Source: Puccinia triticina
Taxonomy: Eukaryota > Basidiomycota > Pucciniomycetes > Pucciniales > Pucciniaceae
NCBI RefSeq assembly: GCF_026914185.1
Contig: NC_070561.1
Coordinates: 5,146,001 to 5,210,000, forward strand
Length of the DNA stretch: 64,000 nucleotides
Direction of reading: 5' to 3'
Positions 32,178 through 43,087 of the stretch are shown piece by piece (the first letter of the stretch is position 1; each line of letters starts with the position of its first letter). Both the position numbers and the translations under genes were made by a program. The notes under the pieces were generated by a model that made no database searches, was not told where the DNA came from, and worked only from the letters and a program-made list of their open reading frames with translations.

Positions 32178-32648
32178 CAACAGTGGGCCAGCTACGCTAA
32201 CCGTAGCGTTAGCGTGGCGTAGCGTAGCGGAATTCCGCTAAATTTTAGTGTAGCATTAGCGGATTGCGCCTTCTCTGCGCTAACGCTACGCGCAAAGGGT
32301 GCGTAGCTAATTTAGCTGTTAGCGTAGCGTTAGCGCAGATGCGCGCAATTGCGCTAACGCTACACACGCAGGGCGCAAAAGAGCGCGCGCTACGGTGCAC
32401 CACAGTGTTTTTAGCTGAAAAAAGGCCTTTTTTCTCCGCTAAAAGCGCTGTAGCGTAGCGTAGCGTAGTGACTGTAGCGGCGCGCTAACACTAAAAAACA
32501 ATTGGCGCCCTGTTAGCGCCGCTGAAACATAGCGCAGCGTAGCGGCGCTAACAGCGCGCTAACACTACTCAAAATGGGCGGGCGCTTTTTGCCGCTACGC
32601 TAACACCAAGTGGCCCTGTGGCGTAGTGTAGTGTAGCGGCCCACCGTT
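32178..32648. mobile_element. hAT-like TAGCG/CGCTA element, copy 2
   Basis: Ends CAACAGTGGGCC and GGCCCACCGTT, with a perfect 8-bp duplication GAGAGGAG (32170-32177, 32649-32656). Very similar throughout to 11633-12108. It sits inside the LTR at 30727-32876, which gives its relative age. Confidence 0.88.
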
Positions 32649-32876
32649 GAGAGGAGGCTGTTGCACTCTCTAGCACAGCTTGGCAGCACTCCCTTAAGGA
32701 GGTAGCATTGCCAGTGGAAGTTAGTACCCACCAGAATAATCTTGAATATCTTCTCATCTTGAATCTGTTCAGTTTCTCTCTCTCTCTAATATTTGTATTT
32801 TATTCATCCAAAGAAATCCAAACATTGCCCCCCATTTTCTTGTGTCCTGCTGTCACTATAGAGACTCAGGCTCACA

Positions 32877-33691
32877 AATACATGTCTCCTGGAGAGCTGG
32901 ACTTTGACCAGCTTCCAAGAGGGATAATTGGACTCCAGAATTGTTCTGGAGTGGATGTGCCAAACAAACAAATGATAAATTTGATGGTGGCATAATTAGT
33001 TGTATGACACTCAAAATTCATTTTGAGTGTTATGTAATTTATTATGCAATTTACAATATCATACCAGGCGCCCAAGCAGGGCCTTATTAGAGATGGCCAC
33101 TTTGAACTCACTGCAAGTATCCACTATCCGCTGGTGGGTATCCCCTCAGGCAAGCAGGTATCTGCCAGCGGATGTGAACGTCTGAAATTGTGGGAAAATC
33201 AAGTTGGTATCTGGATATTGGTCAGCCACATCTGCTTGCTTCCGCAGGTTCTTTGTGACCACCAGCTGTGCAGCACACAATTCCCGGCTGGTACATATCC
33301 TTTGAAAGGCATCACATATCCTCCAACAGCCACCACATATCCCCCAACAGCCACCCCATATCCTCATAGCTACATCACGAACCAACATACAAGGCTCTGC
33401 CAACAGCTCTCAGAAGAAAAATCTGAAAGGCAGCTGTGGAATCAAACAATGAACAGGACAATGACAACTCAACAACCCCAAGCCCTACAACTGGGGGAAC
33501 TGATTTGACCAATTAGCAGTGTCTTGGTCAGTTTTGAATAAATTTATCTTACATCCCTGAATGTAGAAAATGCAGAGAGACTCACACATAATCAAGTCAG
33601 TTCAGAGTAATCTTATAATTATCATCTGCCAGAGCTTTCCAACCAACAGGATAAATTCAGATGTTATATGATCCCTTGGAAATTTAATGTG
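32877..33691. other. Stretch with an uncertain ORF
   Basis: A plus-strand frame at 33044-33508 has a short TYPPTAT repeat, and a minus-strand frame at 33146-33403 contains LCAAQLVVTKNLRKQADVAD. Either could be a remnant exon; no family recognised. Confidence 0.3.
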
Positions 33692-33694
33692 TAA

Positions 33695-33956
33695 GGCCCC
33701 GTTTGGCACCAATACAAATACAGGTGATATAATTGCTGATTAATTCAATAAAAAATACAAAATTCATATGAAGCAATATAATGGTATTATGGTGCTCAAG
33801 ATGGCTGAATCAGTTGAATCCAAGTTATCATTTGAAGAGACCAGCAATGTAGGTTGCCTACAAAAAGAATTGGAGGCTTTATGTTGAATTTTGTATTTTT
33901 TATTGAATTAATCAGCAATTATATCACCTATATTTATATGGGTGCCAAACGGGGCC
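33695..33956. mobile_element. Harbinger-like MITE, intact copy
   Basis: 262 bp, ends GGCCCCGTTTGGCACCAATA and its inverse (TATGGGTGCCAAACGGGGCC at the right). Flanked by TAA on both sides. No ORF. Matches the interrupted copy at 20336-22218. Confidence 0.85.
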
Positions 33957-34178
33957 TAAAAGTGTTTCTTCTTTTAATTTCAGAGAAGTAAAAAATCTAA
34001 GGAGGTGAATCTCAGGTGTGGTAGAACTATTAATTAACCCAATTGTGCAGTAATTTCCTTGCTCATGCTGGCCAATGTCTGAGGAAGAAGCAAATACCCT
34101 TTCATAACAAGACACTTGCACTGCAGAGGTTGGGTTGTCTGGCACAGGGGTGTAAATGTTCAATGAAGTGAAAAGAAT

Positions 34179-34253
34179 TGTGTGTTATGGGATTTGAACC
34201 CATGACCTTCTACATTCATGAGAGCTGCTCTAATACCACTGAGCTAAACACAC
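34179..34253 (-). tRNA. tRNA-like sequence, anticodon arm degraded (possible pseudogene)
   Basis: The minus strand folds with a perfect acceptor stem GTGTGTT/AACACAC, D stem GCTC/GAGC, A-box TAGCTCAGTGGTA, T arm ATGGG-TTCAAAT-CCCAT and a discriminator A, at a canonical total of 75 nt. The anticodon arm GCTCT-CATGAAT-GTAGA has two mismatches and lacks U33, so no anticodon can be assigned safely. It may be a tRNA pseudogene, a SINE head, or a tRNA with a local sequence error. Confidence 0.55.
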
Positions 34254-34639
34254 ATTGGTCTTACAGGTAACTGTTGGATGATACAATGATAAGGCTCAGC
34301 CACAAATATTGGGCATGAAGCACATATTCCATCAATTCCAACAGGGGGAAATTGAACCGGGGGAGGTAGCTGTTATTTTTGTTTGATTTTTCTTACTCAT
34401 CTGACCAGTTGTGTCTCCTTAGGTTTTGCAACAATGTGCTATTTGGTGTGCCAAGGAAGTAAAACTGTTTTCAGCCTTGGAAGAACCCAGCTTGATTAAT
34501 ATACTTCATCCAACAATCCTCCAGCATCTCCCCAATTGAAAGATGGTTTCACAGGACATTCACATGTTATACTTGTCCGTTCAGGATGAATTATACCGCA
34601 AATTAAAGGTGTGCCTATTTCTTTTTCTAAGGATTACCA

Positions 34640-34850
34640 AGTGAACCCGGGTGCGGGTACTGCCTGGTTTTTTTGCCCAAAACAGATGTGCCTTCTCAAT
34701 GACCGGTGTGTTCCGGTCATTGAGAGGGAGGTGTGCCTTCTTGATGACTGGTGTGGGCCGGTCATCAAGAGGGATGTGTGCTGGTCATCGAGGGGGTTGT
34801 GTACATACCCTCTGGATGACCAGCACGGACCATCAAGAGGGGTGCTGCGG
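34640..34850. repeat. ACCGGTCAT minisatellite in a truncated TIR element
   Basis: Three to four GATGACCGGTGTG...CCGGTCAT units with AGAGGG(A/G)GGTGTGCCTTC spacers. Preceded by ACCAAGTGAACCCGGGTGCG, which resembles the ends of 29983-30610; the other end was not found. Confidence 0.6.
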
Positions 34851-34941
34851 CACCTTTGTTATCTTACCCCCGCAGATGTTGGTTTAGACCCAAAAAGTCT
34901 AGATTTTTGCAGGGAAATCTAGCTTTTTTGGGCTCTTGAAT

Positions 34942-34986
34942 GAGCCTCCCAGAAGGGATCAAGACTTGATCCCTTCTGGGAGGCTC
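34942..34986. repeat. Perfect 45-bp palindrome
   Basis: Two 22-bp arms, GAGCCTCCCAGAAGGGATCA plus AG and its inverse, around a single central A. Extremely stable hairpin potential. It lies in a dispersed sequence also marked by TTTTTGCAGGGAAATCTAG, which recurs around 52500, 59090 and 59420. Confidence 0.85.
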
Positions 34987-34989
34987 GCA

Positions 34990-35760
34990 GATCTTGACGG
35001 AAATTCATCCAATGGCTAGCAGGAGATCTAGGATGCTTCAGACCTTTGAATATTTCTAGAGCTCGGGTTCCCCCGTGGACCTACCAAAAATCTGAAATCT
35101 GGGGGGTCAGATCTGACTTTCCAGATCAACAGGAGGTCCTCCAGATAATTAAAATTTTATCTTTGCGTGCTTCAACTGGCTTCAAGGGGGATGTATTTAT
35201 TAACGGAATTCTGAAGGTTCTCAAGTCACAGCAAATCGATAGAAATTATTGCTTGATACCAGTCAATTTGTTAAGGAAAGTCTGGGGGACATAATCCAAG
35301 CGTTACTGGTCAAGAGATATCACCTATACATCGGTCCAACTTCCAAGGCTCACCTCAACGCTGTGCATATGTAACTACCGGAAGGAAAACCTGACGAACT
35401 GGAGGATGTGCGAGGTAAAGCGCTGTGTCATTGTCGTTTTCGCGGCAATAAGTCTCACTTATATGCTTGTGCTGATTTGATCTTGGCAAAAGGGTTTCCG
35501 GTGAGGTGCAGTGTAGAACACCTGACATCCACCAAGCTCCTCTAGGGGCTCATGAGTCATATCCACGGCCCGTTTTAAATTTCCTGCTGTGTGCATATGA
35601 ACAGAAGTTTTTTACACCGGTGGTGGTCGAATTTGAAGGTCAGGTTGGCTGGGAATGCACAGGCTTGGCTTTCATCATGGAATCTGTGTCTGTGGAATAT
35701 GAAGCATGGCTCACAATTCCGCTGGAATGGTTCGTGTCCCGTTCCGCTGGCAGGCATTTG
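34990..35760. other. Upstream region of the thaumatin-like gene
   Basis: No gene recognised. GGGATAAATAGCAGC at 35760-35774 is a TATA-like candidate about 120 bp before the thaumatin start, in a plausible promoter position. Confidence 0.4.
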
Positions 35761-35890
35761 GGATAAATAGCAGCTGGTTCTTGCTATCATCCACCTCACT
35801 CTTCATCCGCCTTCAGTGAGCTGAAAAACAATTGACACTTCAGAAAAAAAGCTTCTTACTTCACCGACTCAATTTTTATCCAACTCTACA

Positions 35891-37287
35891 ATGAAGCAAG
35901 CTTTTGTGTTCATCGCTCAGCTGTTCTTAGCTTCCAGTATCGCCGCAAGAACATTCACCATAAAAAATAACTGCCCTTTCACCATTTGTTGAGTCCCCTT
36001 TCAAGGTATCCTTGATTTGATCCGCGTCTCAATCTTATGATATCTTAAATTGCTCTCACATGAATGCATAATAGGGCCAGCTCATTTTACCAACCCGGAC
36101 TCGCCTGGTGAGTTTTGCTGGCAAGATTTGTCAATGGCAGCATCGAAGTTTTTCCTGATTTTTTTTTTGTATTCTCTCATCGAACAGCCAGACTTACCAG
36201 TCAACCCGCCGGTTGGGAAGCTCAACAGTCCAGCCAAAAGAGCTTTCAAGTCCCCGATGGTTGGGCCGGAAGATTCTGGGGAAGAAGAAACTGTGACTTC
36301 TCCAAACCCGGTCCCACCTCTTGTGCGGTAAGATATCGCGCTTCAACCCACACGTTGATGTAGATGTCTAATGGGTTTCTGATTCTTTTGTCGATTTTCT
36401 ACTTAAGACTGGAGGTTGTAACGGAGGACTGGTGTGCGATTCAAACACTGGTTCGGGAGTTCGTAAGTGATAGTTATAGGCTCAGCGGCGTCTTGAAGAT
36501 TACGTTGGTACTCAAATTTGTTTTTCTTCAGCCCCGGCAACTCTTGCGGAGTTCAAGTTGAATGGTGATGGCGGAAAAGACTACTATGATGTTTCGAACG
36601 TCGATGGCAGCAACCTTCCAGTGCTCATCAGCAACAACAAGGGTTGTCCGAGCCCCTCCTGTGGAAAGGACTTGAATCCTGGCTGTCCCGATGATCGATT
36701 GAAAGTGAGAGATGGTAACGGGGTGACCATCGGCTGTCTTTCAGCGTGTCAGGTTTGTCAAATGAACATCGCCACATCAACCGCTTGCCTCTTCGAAAGA
36801 CAAATATATAACTGTTTGTTGAATTTTCTGAGGAAACAGGCAAACTTGGATGGAAACCACGGTGATTCAGCAAACTGCTGCACTGGCAGTCACAACACAC
36901 CGGCCACCTGTCCCAAGGATGGAGTCCAATACTACAACTTTTTTAAGGGGTCAGTAGCATTTTTTTCCCTTTGGGCCGAGTGGAAGCTGATCAACTTTGA
37001 CAATGGCACTTACAGCAACTGCCCAGACGCTTATGCTTATGCCTACGATGTACGGATCACATTTTCTCAACAAAAATACTTGATGTGAGGAGCTCACGCA
37101 AAGACAATACTTCCATTTCGTTTTCCAAACTTCACTAAAACAGGAAAGCAGCCAAAGTGCGCTCTGGACTTGCAATCAACCTGCAGACGTAAGTGTTTAA
37201 ATTGATTAAGTTACCCTTTGATTTGTACATTAACTGATGATTTGCTATTTTCTATAAATCCAGTACACCGTCACATTCTGCCCCTAA
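35891..37287 (+). CDS. Thaumatin-like (PR-5 type) secreted protein
   Basis: Nine exons: 35891-35987, 36075-36107, 36188-36327, 36408-36462, 36532-36752, 36840-36949, 37016-37049, 37144-37188 and 37264-37287, totalling 759 nt and 252 residues. All introns are GT/AG, and codons split by introns rebuild the expected family residues (for example the W of FTIWPAHFTNP). Signal peptide MKQAFVFIAQLFLASSIAA. Family motifs in order: TFTIKNNCPFTIWPA, QPAGWEA, GRFWGRRNCDF, CATGGCNGGLVC, PPATLAEF, DYYDVSNVDG, CPDDRL, NCPDAYAYAYDE and YTVTFCP. The usual GDC of the family signature is GGC here. Thaumatin-like proteins act outside the cell; some bind or cut beta-glucans. Role in this fungus (wall remodelling or antagonism) is inference. 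Confidence 0.92.
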
Positions 37288-37666
37288 ATGGAGCCGTACT
37301 CACGTACCAGAGCCAATCGCCTCCGTCAAACCCAAAAGGGGGTAGTGTTACTTTTGGTGCATGTTTCTCAAAGAGTAGCCTTTTCCTTTTCCTATCTGTC
37401 TCGAATCGCCTCCAAGGACGCCGAAAATATGTTATAGCTGTGTACTATTATTAGTCTCCTCGACTCAAGTGAAATGCAAATGGTACTTTCTTTCGAAAAC
37501 AGTGGCCTTAAGATTGAGGATGCCGGGAGCCCAATAACATGAGAGTCAAAAGACGCCCAATCCCAATTGTGTTTCTTGGTACGTGCCACGAGTCGAAGGG
37601 ACTTTTAAATCTCCAAGCCGTGTCATGCTTTCAGAGTATAAGACACTCAGGGGAGTGAATGCAGAT

Positions 37667-37890
37667 CTGACGGAAAGAAATGTGTCACGGGTAAGCTCAT
37701 GTACGCTCGGTATCGGTCCAATCTCGGTGATTGATTACGCTTACCTGACGGAAAGAAATGCGTCACGGGTAAGCTCATGTACGCTCGGTATCGGTCCAAT
37801 CTCGGTGATTGATTACGCTTACCTGACGGAAAGAAATGCGTCACGGGTAAGCTCATGTACGCTCGGTATCGGTCCAATCTCGGTGAGGAA
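37667..37890. repeat. 78-bp tandem repeat, about 2.9 copies
   Basis: Unit starts CTGACGGAAAGAAATG and repeats at 37667, 37745 and 37823 with almost no divergence, so the duplication is recent. The unit is a multiple of three, hence long open frames on both strands. It lies about 380 bp after the thaumatin-like gene. Confidence 0.9.
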
Positions 37891-38315
37891 AAGAGAGGAC
37901 CGGTACCGGGTGCAATGATTAGACTAAGTACAAGAGCTGCACAGCCGCAGTTATGCATGTATGTACAATGGTTGATATATGCATAACTCTAGCCTAAGAT
38001 GATTAAAGTTTACCACCTTGGTCATCCCGGCCTCCAACACAGAGCATCTCCAACGGACTCGCTAAAGCGGGACTCGCGACCCCAATTTAGCGAGTCGGGC
38101 GAGTTTTCGGGGTCCAACGGACTCGCTACACGACTCGCCAAACGCCTCCCGAGTCGCCTCAACTCGCCACAGCCCTCCACTTGTGGCGAGTCTGCTCCAA
38201 CCCGACACTCGGCCCTCGTGGGCCGCACCTCGCACCAGCTCGCACCCCACGCACACTATACCGCACGCTACCTCACCTACCGGCCGATCCTCTTTTCATT
38301 CAATTGGATCTCGCT

Positions 38316-38620
38316 GCCGATGACCGATCATCAATAGGATGACCGGGCATCGATGCCCATGACCGGTCATCAATAGGATGACCGGTCATCAAGACCGATG
38401 ACCGAGCATCAAGACTGATGACCGGTCATCGAAACCGATGCCCGGGCATCAAGACTGATGGCCGGTCATCAAGACCGGAGACCGGGAATCGAGACTGATG
38501 ACCGGTCATCAAGACCGATGACCGGGCATCGAGAATGATGACCATGACTGGATATCCTATCGATGACCGGGCATGATGCACATGGCCGGTCATTGAAAGG
38601 ATGACCGGCGGGTGTTCGAG
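38316..38620. repeat. GATGACCGGTCATC minisatellite
   Basis: About ten units of GATGACCGGTCATCAAGACC and GATGACCGGGCATCGAGAC with small variants. Core is again the palindrome ATGACCGGTCAT. Confidence 0.88.
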
Positions 38621-38703
38621 AATCGGAAGGATGACCAGAAGGTGGTCATCTGTCTGTGTGGCTCGACGGGCGAGTTGTGGTATTGCCGACGATAAGTTGG
38701 TCC

Positions 38704-38845
38704 CGAGCTTAACAAAGCCTCACTGTGAGAGCCCCGAAGGGGCAGCCCCGCAGGGTCTCCGTCTCACAGAGACGGGAGGTCGCACTTCGTGCGAGGCGCT
38801 TCGCGCCCCTGCCCCCCGGCAGGCGAGGGACTTGTGCTAAGTTCG
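38704..38845. mobile_element. 142-bp multi-hairpin MITE of the Mutator-like family
   Basis: Ends CGAGCTTAACAAAGCCTC and, inverted, CGAACTTAGCACAAGTCCC, flanked by a perfect 9-bp duplication AGTTGGTCC (38695-38703, 38846-38854). The interior is a row of short hairpins: GCCCCGAAGGGGC, GTCTCCGTCTCACAGAGAC, TCGCACTTCGTGCGA and GGCGCTTCGCGCC. Same terminus as 6686-7262 and 61241-62311. Confidence 0.88.
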
Positions 38846-39022
38846 AGTTGGTCCAGCCTCTTGTCGGGTCTCTATTGCTGGCGAGTCCGCTGTGGACCAA
38901 GCCTGGGATACCCCGTTTACATGTGGTCCAGGGCCGCGACCCAGGGTCTGCGCGATCCAGGGACCGTTGGAGATGCTCTCAGACATCAGTGCAGCCTTCA
39001 CAAGTAGCAAGTTCCGGGACAT

Positions 39023-39460
39023 TTGAGGCGAGTCAAGGGTATACCATACCCTCACCGCCACGCACTCACGGCTGACAAGGACCTCTCAAGTAGAGAAAAT
39101 TTTGCAGCTGTCCTTCACCTTCCACCTCTCAGTGGCTCTTGGCCACAAAACCTCTGCAACCCTATCTGCACACGAAGAATTCTACTACGTGAGAGACCGT
39201 GGATTTCAGATCTTTTGGACTACAAAGGAACGTTACCAAACGGTATTTTTGAAGGTTATTTCCGCAACCTTCTTTTTGATACAAAGAACCGAAACTGTAT
39301 CTTGAGGGTCTCACGACATCCCAGCTCCCTGGTAGTTCATCCACGCCGCAAGGATGTTGTACAGAAAGACTTTGGCACTTTTCCATCCCGCGGATGGGGC
39401 TGTGCCCTTTTCCGAGTTCTTCTTACAGCATTGGGTATAGTGAGAAAAGCTGATGGATGA
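39023..39460 (+). other. Open frame of unknown status
   Basis: 145-codon frame, with ILLRERPWISDLLDYKGTLP and SRHPSSLVVHPRRKDVVQK. No recognised domain, no strong splice context, and it starts in repeat-derived sequence. Probably not a gene, or a remnant exon. Confidence 0.2.
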
Positions 39461-39570
39461 TTGCGGCTAGATGATGATAGTGTACAACAAGCAGGAAAAA
39501 AAGAATGATCCGAGAGGTTGAAGGTTTGGAGTGACTAGGAAGAGGTAGATGATTAAGATGGAGTGACGGC

Positions 39571-42500
39571 TCATCCTAGCCCTGCTAATGATTGAATGCG
39601 GGTAGCTTCTTCGTCGCTGAGCAGGCATTGGAGGTAGGTTTTGTGGATGTTCTTGGCCAAGGCACTGTACAGTTGCTTTTGACGTTTCTGCCATGCGTTG
39701 ATCTGCTCTTGTACGACATAACATTTCACGACGATTAACGTTAAAGGACTGCCACCACGTTCGGTTTCGCAAGTACAGGCAATCCGCTCGCGAGTGATTT
39801 GTTTCTCCAAGTGGGTTCGTTTTGCTTGGACTTTCCGGAAACGACCCACACGTTGGGAATTCGTTCGCAGGAATTTGTTGAGCTCGCCACAGTCTGGACA
39901 TCCACAATGCACTTGAGGGTTTTGGGCCAATACACTTCCTGGTCCGCAAGGGATTGCTCCGACAGTTTTATCATCCAAGTGTTTGATAAAGTGACGTGTC
40001 AGCTGCTGATAAACCGGTGCGTTGAGCGAGACGGAGCGAGAGACTAGAGCGGGGATGAGTTGATAGAGAAAGGGCATCCAAAAGTCGCGCATGTGTTCCG
40101 TGGAGTAAGTTTTACATTGCGCAATGATTGCTTGAATAAATGAACTCGCTCCATCGGTTCCCATCTCAAAGAGATCGCAGGCGAACTGCACCAGATCCTG
40201 CGGAGTGATCAAGAGGCCGGTGCAATGTGACCAAGTAGATCCGTTCGGGGTAATGATCTCGGAGAGCTTCCTCTGGCGGTTGAAAACATGCAAGCTAAGG
40301 TTTCGGTAGAGTTCCACGGTGTTCGGGTTTGGGCGATATGTCCCTATCCCTTGAGTTTTGAGCCGAGAAAGCAATCCGAGTAGGAATGCGATAGAATGGG
40401 CATGTGTAAAGTGCTCGAATATGGAGGTAAGACTGGGTAGGTCGGAGAAAAATAGACGTCTCAGACATTTCAGATCATCAAAGATATGAGTATCATGGAT
40501 TGAATACTTACAGCACAGGTGCGGATGCTTCATTGACATGAAAGAGGGCAGACATAACCAAGTCTACATCGCTTCTCTCGGGTCTCTGGGTGGTCTTGAG
40601 GAAGGTTTGGATGCAGCGATGTATCTGGTCTTGCGCCCAGCTAGAGCTTGCGAGTGTTGCGGCGTCGCCCGCTGAATTTATTGAAAGCTTCGCAATAATG
40701 TCGATCCGATCCGCCACCGATGGGTAGCCCTCAATAACTGATGGTAACCTACGAGACATCCAAACAAGACACGCGTTAGCTGCTGATTTGATCAATGATG
40801 ATGACCCAGTTAGGTTTCATAGCTACTTACCATCCCTGGTACTTCTCAATGCGCTCTGATTCTGGAAGTGTGGCGAACCATTCCTGGACCCAGTCAAAAA
40901 AATCAATTGGCAGGGCGCCATTGTGGCGGGATCCGACCGCCCGAAATAGTTTGAGGTGATTGCATTGAAGGGCAGTCTTCAGGATATCGGTTGGTGTACC
41001 TCGACAGATGGCACCGTCGGGCGCCGATTCGTAGAGTGCGGACATTGCATCAAGCAGTGCGTTGCGATCTGAAGGGTGGGAAAGAACTTTTTGGATGTAG
41101 TCTAAGGCTGCGTCCAAGTTGTTTCTGGATTTGGACGATGTGCTTTGGGCTAGAAACTCTCCTAGTTTTGCACGTGGAACAATAAGCAACGCTGAGCGGC
41201 GATACCAATGGGTGGCAGAGGGACCCTGGAAGAGTGAGTGGGCTTTCGATTAGTTGCTCTCTTTCTTGAAGGTTAGCCAGAAAGACAACTCTTAAGGAAG
41301 GTAGACATACCGAATTTCCCATGTAAGGTTCGTATTCCTCCTGGTCAATCTTCGCTGACTCGAAAGGATCGGCGACTAGACAGCAGCCGGTATCAAAGGG
41401 GAACTCGCTGGCGAGGGTGGCGCCATCGAGCGTACAAAGTGACAGCACAGTGTATTCAGTATCGAATATATCGGTCATTTTGTGATGGCCGGTCTCCTCT
41501 CGCTCATCCTCCTCGTCCGTGTCATTAGAGTCGGAGTAGTAATCTTCTTCGACGCATCCCCAGCCGCGGTAGCCGCGGCGATGTTCGGGCCCGGTGAACT
41601 CAACACCTCCATTTAGTTCTTTCTCCAATAACACCAGGAAGATTTCGAAGGGAAGTTCGCGTGTCAATTGTTGTAAGGCGTGTACGCGCGCCGAGTCCTT
41701 GGCCTTGAGCGCGTTGAGAGACACGGAAGCTTCGGTGTATTCGTGATCGAGAGTATGATAGAGGTGACTTGGCGCGTTGTTGTTAGACAAGTCTCGCAGC
41801 CAGCGTTGGAGTGCGTTTTTGAGTGGTTCCTTTTGCAAGCCAAGTGCACCAGCTGCTGGGCGGGTTTGATCGGGCCAGGTGGCGAGGTTGTAAGTCAAGA
41901 CGCACCGATAGCCGGACTGAACTGGCAAAACCTCATGGGACACATCCGAATACCAGCACGCGAATGACTGAGGTGCGTCTGATGTGCTCAAAACCATCAC
42001 TTCGCCGTTATGTCTCGCGACGACTTCACCGCCGGTATGCGCTGATGGCAAACAGATTATCATCGTCCCAAACATGCCCGGAGTCTTTTCAGTGCTATGC
42101 ATTCCCGTTATAACTAAAACCTGTGTGTGTCAGTTGCCGGGTTGACAATCAGGTATGCAGCAGAATGAGTTTATTTTTTTTATTTGTAAAAAGTGCCTCT
42201 TACTCGGTATGGGGCTTGAACATGGCCCCCGTTTGTAGTCGGGCAGGCTACAAGGCTATGAAAATGGGCCTGCGGCGGAGCAAAGCTACACGCGGCTAAA
42301 TGACAAAGAAGAGGTGTCTGGATTTCCAACGACAGGGGATGCATGCGGGAAACAGACATACAAGAGAGGCCCTTTTATAAGGGCCGACAATGGAAAAGAG
42401 AACCAAACAACAAGAAGAAAACGATGAATGATAATTCAACGGTACAGACAATATGGGCGTGTACAGGTCACGCCTTGTCTGAGAAAAGAAAGAAGAAACG

Positions 42501-43087
42501 AAACCAACAACCCCTTGCGTGCAGTACGCAGGGGCTTCGGCACCTCTAACTCCTGGCTCGTGCGGAGCCGGAGCCGGAGCCGGAAAAACCTAACACGCGT
42601 ACAGCGCGCCCCTAGTATGGGCGCCTGTCGCGTAGCCAATTGTAGCACGGCTACACGTTTCATATATAAGCATCTTGTATAGTTCGACTCGAATTGGCCC
42701 GTTGATGCCTAGTTTGCTTGCGACGACCTTACTCAAGTCGAGCAGATAACCTTGCCATGTGGGGTCGAGGAAGAACAGCTGATCACCGTTGATTTCCCAT
42801 GTGTTACGGACGGATAAGTCAACGAGTGTCTCGCTTCTGCGGCCGTATGGAGCCTGGTGTGCTTTCTTGATAAGGTTCCGAATCTGCCCTTCGCCGAGAG
42901 GCATGGTGATCTGCCCGACTCCATCAACAAATAGGCCGGCAGGTGGGGTTGTCGGAAGCGCCTCCCATGCCGCAAACGATCCAGGAGCGGTGATGGCTTC
43001 GAAAGACTGGAGCAAGCGAGCTTTTAAATCGACGTGCTGAGGTGGTTGGGGGGCTCTTCCATGGACGAAGAAGGAATAATCGACCAT
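39571..43087 (-). CDS. 2OG-Fe(II) oxygenase (prolyl 4-hydroxylase-like), interrupted by a MITE
   Basis: Minus-strand coding blocks: 43087-42656, MITE, 42229-42204, then exons 42094-41311, 41225-40831, 40748-40512 and 40459-39571. Without the 422-bp MITE and one copy of its duplication the blocks sum to 2763 nt, 920 residues, with GT/AG introns and intact frame. Metal site: H-T-D (near residues 151-153, split by the intron at 42203) and a distal His in CWYSDVSHEVLPV, followed by the 2-oxoglutarate-binding Arg of SGYRCVLTYNL. The C-terminal region has CGCPDC, which may bind zinc. Large fungal proteins of this family are soluble hydroxylases of unknown substrate. As it stands the MITE places stop codons in the frame unless removed by splicing. 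Confidence 0.85.
42234..42655. mobile_element. 422-bp MITE inside a coding exon of the oxygenase
   Basis: Ends TGTAGTCGGGCAGGCTACAA and, inverted, TGTAGCCGTGCTACAATTGG, flanked by the 4-bp duplication CGTT (42230-42233, 42656-42659). Removing it with one CGTT restores ...YE-TGAMFKPHT..., as expected for the family. Superfamily not assigned. It contains GGAGCCGGAGCCGGAGCCGG at 42562-42581. Confidence 0.85.

Larger units (their letters stand above)
30727..32876 (-). repeat. LTR (57160 family, inverted) carrying two nested insertions
   Basis: Plus-strand reading starts TGTCAGCCTCAGAG and ends GACTCAGGCTCACA, the inverse of the 57160-58141 solo LTR. Removing 30875-31596 and 32178-32648 leaves about 950 bp, close to the 982 bp of the intact copy. 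No matching flanking duplication is visible here. Confidence 0.8.
38041..38979. mobile_element. TIR element with ACCGGTCAT minisatellite
   Basis: Ends AGAGCATCTCCAACGG and, inverted, AGAGCATCTCCAACGG, a terminus type common in plant and fungal Mutator- or hAT-like elements. No clear flanking duplication. Contains ACTCGC-rich subterminal sequence, a minisatellite (38316-38620) and a nested hairpin MITE (38704-38845). No transposase. Confidence 0.75.

Noticed and set aside
37583..37918. 111-codon ORF with a 26-residue repeat
   Set aside because: It is the translation of a recent 78-bp tandem duplication; both strands are equally open.
41680..42113. Plus-strand ORFs over the oxygenase gene
   Set aside because: Shadows of a well-supported spliced minus-strand gene.
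42095..42213. Loss of the H-x-D motif in the oxygenase (MHSTEK read as the exon start)
   Set aside because: A better splice, CATACCGA|GTAAG to ATAG|CACTGAA, rebuilds PHTDTEK exactly.
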